The position numbers and the translations under genes are program-made. Positions 58,419 through 64,000 of a DNA stretch of 64,000 nt are shown in pieces. The stretch's first letter is position 1. Each line of letters starts with the position of its first letter. This stretch comes from Theristus sp. LFF4_11. Lineage: Eukaryota > Nematoda > Chromadorea > Monhysterida > Xyalidae. The DNA is taken from contig JASANC010003425.1 of NCBI GenBank assembly GCA_030248135.1, positions 1 through 64,000 on the forward strand. The letters run 5' to 3'. The notes beneath the pieces are model-generated. The model was given only the letters and a program-made list of their open reading frames with translations. It was not told the DNA's origin and made no database searches.

Positions 58419-61357
58419 TCATATACTGATCGTGTCCAACTTCTTGTGCGGACCAGTTAGTGTGACCGTCCGTTGAAATGCGGCCGCCAGACCGGACGCC
58501 TGCGAGCCGAGTTTCGACGCGCCATGCTCGCTGTCCAAATGCGGCGGCGGCGGTGTCTGATGCGACGAGTGACCGCGCAGGATGCTGGACGCCGCGGAGG
58601 GCGTCTGTAGACCGTTTTGCGGTGGTCGCGATAACTGTCTGGAAGGCGTGTGGTGGTGTTGTCGATTGTTTCGACCGCCACTGTCGAACGCGTACCTCCA
58701 CGGGTACAATTGGTCGTAGATCGCCTGCATCATGTCAGGGATTCTGTAAAATTTCGCCTCCATCTCGAGGCGATTGACGATCGCGCGGTCGTTCAGGTCA
58801 AGCGTGACGCCTTTCAGCGATCCACTTCGGAGGAACTCGAGCAGATAGGTGAAGAGTGCGCCGTCGCGGTCGAGGAACGGGCGGCCCTATGTGAAAAGCG
58901 GTGTTTTGATAAGGGTTGATTTCGGATGATGTCCTGGACTAGGACGGAGCTTTTCAATTTCGATCTGATCGGACAGGATTGTTTGGAAATCTTTTGAAAG
59001 ACTGACGGGTTTTGAGTTCCCATTGTCCGTTGACGGAGTTTGGCTTGGAACCGAATTGAATCGAAAAAAACAAACAGAATTGAATTAGAATTTACTTGAC
59101 AAAACCCGCTGCTTACCTCCTCATCTAACGGACAGTAAGTTTCGTCGAGCGCGACCTGATGAAGCACGCTTTCGACGGGTGATCGCATTAACGTTCGTGC
59201 GGTCACTTGATATTCGATGCCGCCGACGGAGAGCCGTATCACGCGGTCGGGCGAACTCAATCGAACGTCCAATAGTTTCGTTAACGAGTTCAAATTGTAG
59301 AAAAGCGCCTCGCGACGCAGCTCGCGGAGCAGTTGAGTGTTCTGAAACGGTCGCAGCAGTTAATAAGATTGCTGCTTTTTGTCGTCCTTTCTGAGATTGG
59401 GATTTTTCTCGTCGAACCTAATGTTTCGCTAGTGAAGCAGTCCGGTCGTCTGTGTTTCCTTTGTGCTATTTTAAACAAGTGGCAAATAATCTGGGCCCAA
59501 ATGCAATAAAACTCGCCGATTGGGGGCCTTTTTGCAAAATTTCTTGTTTCCAATTGTTACAGTCACGAACTGGTTGGAAAAATGGACAGTTTTGGGTGCC
59601 AACGTTTGTCAATGCAAACAATTCCTTCCATCTGTCTGCACCTGCCGTTCCGCGAAATAGCCGAATGAATGACTGAACCTGTGGCAGTTGCGCGTTGATG
59701 CCGTCCCTGAGATATGCCATGATGTAGTGAAAGTGTTCGCTGCTGCGATCGATGAAAATCGTCGGCGGAGGCGGCAGTTGCTGTTCGTCGTGCGTCTGCT
59801 GCAACGGCGGCGGCCACCGGCCCGCGTCCCGTTCGACCGCGAATAGACGGTCGAAATACGAGTTCTCGTGCGTGCACAACGTTTCGACGGCCGTCTTGAA
59901 CAGTTGACCGCCGACATCCAGCGTCACGGTGCACTGCGCCGCCGACGCCGAAGTTCCGGCTCGTTGGAAGTCGTCGTCGTCGTCGTTGTTGTTCGTGTCG
60001 TTGAGGTCAGACGGCGCTAGCATTGTCGTGTCGCGCTCCTGCTGCTGCTGACCGCGTTCGTCAGACGCTACGCTCTGGAACGGATGTTTGACTCAACTGA
60101 TTGGTGGATTGATTGATTGGTGGGCTTTGTTTGGTTTCATTGATACGCTGATTGATTTGTTGATCGGTTTGGCTGATGGATGGATTTATTGAGTTAATTG
60201 ATGGATGGCAGATTGTTCTGTTGATTTTTTAGAAAGATCGATTGACTAGTAAAAACTTGCAACAAGGAAAAGTCTGTTGGATTGAATGAAGGACGAGTAT
60301 AGAGCTCTGCGTACATTCGATGAAATGTCAGCAATAAGCGAAATTAGGAAACTTGCACATGTATGTGTTGCTTAAAAATCCTGCCTGAACATGGACGCGT
60401 CTACTTGTTTGGCACAGAATTGAAAGTGAAACAAAAAAAGCCATACTGACAAACGAAGCACTGACGAAAAGCTTCAAAAACAATGGCATGATAGACCATC
60501 GAAAGCATATTTGCAATTCGATACAAACTACTGCTGAAGGCGCGTTTAGCAATTAGTTTTTTGTGCGTACGCACGGACACGACACGTAAAAAATGGCCGC
60601 GCGATTTAGAAATCGTGTCGTGTGTGCTATCTTAATGCATTACGGACACGATTAGTTTGCGCACGGGATTTAGAACAACGTTTGTGCGTACGGACGAAAA
60701 ACTAAATGGTGTTTCCGCCTTGAACAGTGTATTATATTTTTTGTAACCACTGAAAACTAAAACCGAGCGCAGTGCCAAGTGCAATGTCGGGTGGCGTCAC
60801 TGTTTTTGTTCGCGTATTTGAAAAGCCATAAAATGCTAATTACCAACTCGAGGCCACAAAAACAATAATGGATGCGCTTATGGGCTGTGTGCTTTGATCA
60901 ACTGGAGAAAAAATTGGGCAGTATTAGGTATTTCAATTTTTGTGGCCTATAAAAAACAGAAAGAGTAATATTGGAATTGACGCAAAATTGTGAACAAAAA
61001 ACACCACAATAAACGGTGTGCTGTGCTAGACCACTGCAGTACTCTAGTAATGCGTCCGTTGGCGTCCAACGTTGCCGGTCGCTGTGGTCGTCGGTGCGCT
61101 GAGTGCTCGCTGCTGGTCAGCTGATGTTTCACGATCGTGTCCGCTGACGAACTCGACGTGTAACTTGAGCTCGAGTCTAAGTACTGTTCGGGTGAGGCCA
61201 ATGGGGCGCGCAGTAGTGCTGAGGTGGGCAGCCTCTCAAGGTGCCTATTGTCCGCTGAGAAGTCCTCGACGTGCTCGTCTTCTTCGTCCTCGTCTTCGTC
61301 GTCGTCGTCGTCCACCGTTGTTGGCGTTGAAGGCGTCGAACCGCTGAACGGGATCAT
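58419..61357 (-). CDS. KCTD-like protein with two tandem BTB/T1 domains
   Basis: Four exons (61357-61043, 60074-59679, 59341-59117, 58886-58419), all joined in phase 0, give 467 residues. Residues 1-145 are low-complexity: an acidic run, then Ser-rich and Gln-rich parts. A first T1-type BTB domain follows at about 150-255 (VTLDVGGQLFKT, FIDRSSEHFHYIMAYLRDG, REALFYNL). A second is at about 260-360 (IRLSVGGIEYQVTARTL, FLDRDGALFTYLLEFLRSG, EAKFYRI). Each has the LxVGG and FxxILxYLRxG landmarks of the family. The tail is His/Pro-rich. KCTD proteins are usually oligomeric adaptors, often for cullin-3 ubiquitin ligases. Tandem T1 domains recall KCTD19. Exon 1 is linked only by phase and a GTACTG donor, so the protein may start at a later ATG (60020). 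Confidence 0.82.
60095..60225. repeat. GATT/TTGA-rich low-complexity tract
   Basis: Degenerate GATTGATTGG and GATGGATGG words in the first intron of the KCTD-like gene. Similar sequence occurs at 30135-30240. Confidence 0.6.
60536..60722. repeat. Inverted-repeat MITE-like element
   Basis: AAGGCGCGTTTAGCAATTAG and TTTTTTGTGCGTACG at the left mirror CGTACGGACGAAAAACTAAA and TGGTGTTTCCGCCTT at the right. An inner CGTGTCGTGT pair is also present. It lies in the first intron of the KCTD-like gene. Confidence 0.75.
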
Positions 61358-61407
61358 AAAATAGTCCCGTTATGTTTTGAGCGGTCGATTTCGATTATTC
61401 CTCGTAG

Positions 61408-61429
61408 TGTTGTTGTTGTTGTTGTTGTC
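61408..61429. repeat. (TGT)n microsatellite
   Basis: Seven TGT units upstream of the KCTD-like start codon. The interval 61358-62026 holds no gene and probably includes its promoter. Confidence 0.8.
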
Positions 61430-62026
61430 ATTGATTTCACGGCATTTTTATCGATTATCTTTGTCGTATTTCTGGTGGTCCAAAGGTAATTCAATGTTTG
61501 TCTTTTCCAACCAGTTGATACTCTGGACATTATAGCGGGTGTTCTGCGCATTTGAAGTTCAGTTGTTTGTGTCTTTTTGAAATTTCGATACAGAGCAGGA
61601 ACAAAAACGAGAGTGACTCACTTCACACTTCACTTCACTAATAAGCGACACCAAAAGCAAGCATCAGTAAATAAATGATTCATTTGAATCAGTGTATTCG
61701 TCAGCGTCTTGGTTATTTTGAGAATAATTTTGATTTGATTTTGAATGTAGCACTCAAAAAACAGTGGCTCGAAAACCGTGGCAGCAGAAAGAACAGTTTG
61801 TCTGACAACAAAGCTGTGACTGGAACGGGGAACGGCAAGTGACATAGTGAAATAACAAAAAAAAACAGTGCGGAATACAGTGATTGGCTGTATTGTAGTA
61901 TTTCAATGAACCGACCAACCAAATTTAATCTTGACCGAGTCATAAAAAAGGTTAGTGCAGTTGTTGCGAATGTGAGAGAACAACGTGAATAAGCTGCATT
62001 GCAGTAAGCGCCAGCAATATAATGTA

Positions 62027-62730
62027 CAGGGTGGACCAAAAAAGTATCCGGTTTTAAACTGCTCTCACTGGCGTGTGGTAAGACCTTTTGAGCTGAAATT
62101 TTTAGCTCTATTAGAACACATCATGGAGTTTTTCTGAATTAATTGTTTTAGTTTAGTCAAGTAAACTCAGTTTTACAGAGTAATGTTCGATAAATCGACC
62201 TTTTCACGCAAAAACAAGTTTTCACCGAGAATCTCACAACGCATCGTTGCTCATAGACGTCATCATCATCATCATCATCATCATCATCAAGGTTCTCACC
62301 CTCGCGTCTCCAGTGACCAACGTTGAAGATTTGAAGACGAACGTTCGTCTTGCAGTTCGAGAGATCGACGGAGACTGTCGGACTGCGACAGAAAGTGCTG
62401 CTCAGTTTCCAACATCGGATGGACGCTATCATTGAGAACAATGGCATGCACATTGAGCAGCTGACACGACGGCAATTGGCCGAAGACGATGAAGAAGGGG
62501 ACGAAGACAATCAACCACTACCGGATGATAACCTTGATGATGATGATGATGATGATGATGACGTCTGTGAGCAATGATGCGTTTTGCAGATGCTCGGTGA
62601 AAACTTGTTTTTCCGTGAAAAAGTCGGCGCTGAAAAAAAGTTCTGTCAGCGCTGAAAACTTCCTCAACAGGTTTTACCACACGCTAGTGATAGCAGTTGT
62701 AAACCGGTTACTTTTTTGGCCCACACCCTG
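62027..62730 (+). mobile_element. Tc1/mariner-type DNA transposon relic
   Basis: A 704-base element flanked by TA. The ends CAGGGTGGACCAAAAAAGTA and TACTTTTTTGGCCCACACCCTG are inverted repeats extending about 60 bases. Nested inside is an inverted pair of ATC/GAT trinucleotide runs (62261-62290 and 62538-62561). Between them is a frameshifted remnant of a transposase C-terminus: VTNVEDLKTNVRLAVREID in one frame, then HRMDAIIENNGMHIEQL in another. This matches the tail of arthropod and nematode mariner-like transposases as I know them. It is non-autonomous and not functional as a gene. Confidence 0.8.
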
Positions 62731-62732
62731 TA

Positions 62733-64000
62733 TTACGAAACAAAACCCCAGTTTTGTCGCGGTTGAACAAACATAAAAATGAGAAAAAAATCAGTGAGCG
62801 ATAACCCGCTTAGCTGCAATGCAATATTGTTTTTTGTGTCTCAGTCACGGGTTGAACCGCGTAACTGCTGCTCAAAAACGGAGCGCAAATTTGTGCGCTC
62901 TGTAAAAGTTTCGCGAACATCGCCACAGATCAGTATTTGTACCGATTGGCCGCATTTACAACGGCTCACAACGCTCGGTTATGGCGTGTAGCCAATCAGC
63001 GCGCTGGATTTGAATGCTGCATATGTGTTCGAGCGCTGCAGTACCGTAACAGTCGCTGGACAGTTTCCCCACTGGAACCAGAAATGACAGTGAAACTCTC
63101 AGTGTTTCAGCTGGAAAACAGGAGAACAATGTGTTTAGCTGTCGTTGGCGAGATATTTTCACGTCATATCTCTCGCCGCGGCGCAGTGCATGTAATTCCG
63201 AAGTGCCTTGTGTGTGTGTGTGTGTGTTTGTATGACGTTACACGTTATATGGCAACGAGAAATCGCTGTGTCGCCCGCTGCTGATGTGGCTCATAAAAAA
63301 AACTGAGAATTGGGCGTGGTGGAGTGATAAAACCGTGCGGAATGCTGAATGCACACACACAGTGGAAAAATTTGTGCCATGGGCCTGCGCGTTTATTTTA
63401 TTGCGGCGTTTATTGCCGCACGCCGGGGCCATGATAAAGGGCAAATTGGTGAGACACACCGCGCGGCTGGATTATAAACAGAAAAAAACATGGCAGAGGG
63501 GAAAAGACAGGAAGTTTCGAAGCCATGGAGAGATCGAACGTCGGTCCTGTGTAGTGGGTTTTCATGTGTGTTCACAACAGGATTCCAGCCAGCAGATTCA
63601 GTTTAATGAATCTTGTTTTTTTAATGAATCGGACCCCATTTCGGTCACAAGTAATGCCAAATAGATTTATAAAAACGGTCAGCTTCTGAACAGTACACGT
63701 TTTTGACGAAACGTCCAGTTGATTGAAATAATAAGATCACGTCGCCAGCAAACGGTAAATATGTGACGTAAAACTTGGGAAACCGGGAAACCTGGGAAAT
63801 TTTTCTCCTGCATTGTCTCCTGCGGCGGAGTTTTCGTGGCAACTGGCATGGTGGCGTCAGTCTGTCTGGTCTGTCTGCCCATAAAATAATGCGGAATTTA
63901 TGGAATTCATTTAGATTTTTTCTGCTGCTACAAACATTTGTTTTATGTTTCGAACAACAAAATGGGGGAACCGTCCATTTCAATGCGGTCTGCTACACCT
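62733..64000. other. Right end of window without a supported gene
   Basis: Mostly non-repetitive AT-rich sequence with a short (GT)n at about 63211-63227. The ORFs here lack family features or convincing splice sites. I found no Ig-like exon that would continue hemicentin. Confidence 0.55.

Noticed and set aside
58408..58701. Other-frame ORFs over the last KCTD exon
   Set aside because: The frame that continues the second BTB domain and has the in-phase acceptor at 58887 is the real one. The others are Arg/His-rich shadows.
57111..64000. Possible end of the hemicentin gene just after 57110
   Set aside because: The frame runs to a stop about 12 bases past the donor, but this would leave half an Ig domain and no EGF/fibulin end. 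Continuation beyond the window is more likely.
1..64000. CRISPR arrays, operons and bacterial-type signals
   Set aside because: The spliced gene structure and domain content are clearly eukaryotic. No spaced direct-repeat arrays, tRNA cloverleafs or rRNA were seen by eye.

Overview
The window is eukaryotic: coding is broken into about 100 short exons with GT..AG introns, and almost every exon joins its neighbour in phase. It is an animal genome. My best guess is a nematode, because the main gene starts with a signal peptide and VWA domain like HIM-4/hemicentin of Caenorhabditis and uses short TTTTCAG-type acceptors. The species call is inference only.

Layout. 209-3244 (minus) is a seven-exon gene for a secreted or membrane-anchored cysteine-containing protein of unknown family. 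3245-5994 is a divergent intergenic region. 5995 to at least 57110 (plus) is one giant hemicentin gene (him-4 type): signal peptide, VWA domain, a hemicentin-type linker domain, then 38 complete Ig domains and the first part of a 39th. I placed 84 exons totalling about 4,040 codons. The reading frame stays open through all of them, and the summed exon length is a multiple of three. The gene runs off the right edge of what I can find.

Inside hemicentin introns, on the opposite strand, sit other genes. At 22633-24503 there is a multi-pass membrane protein gene (intron after exon 46). At 32014-34986 there is a three-exon gene for a small secreted protein made of two cysteine-rich modules that resemble the membrane-proximal domain of ADAM17/TACE, with no protease; it lies in an 18.8 kb intron that cuts Ig domain 27 in two. 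At 58419-61357 there is a four-exon KCTD-like gene with two BTB/T1 domains, probably inside the next hemicentin intron if that gene continues beyond the window.

The rest is repeats: a TA-flanked MITE family with four copies in hemicentin introns, other inverted-repeat elements, and a 0.7 kb Tc1/mariner-type relic carrying a transposase tail at 62027-62730. Large parts of the 18.8 kb intron, and of 62.7-64 kb, show nothing I can name. Hemicentin is an extracellular matrix protein that anchors cells to basement membranes; the nested genes show no obvious functional link to it.
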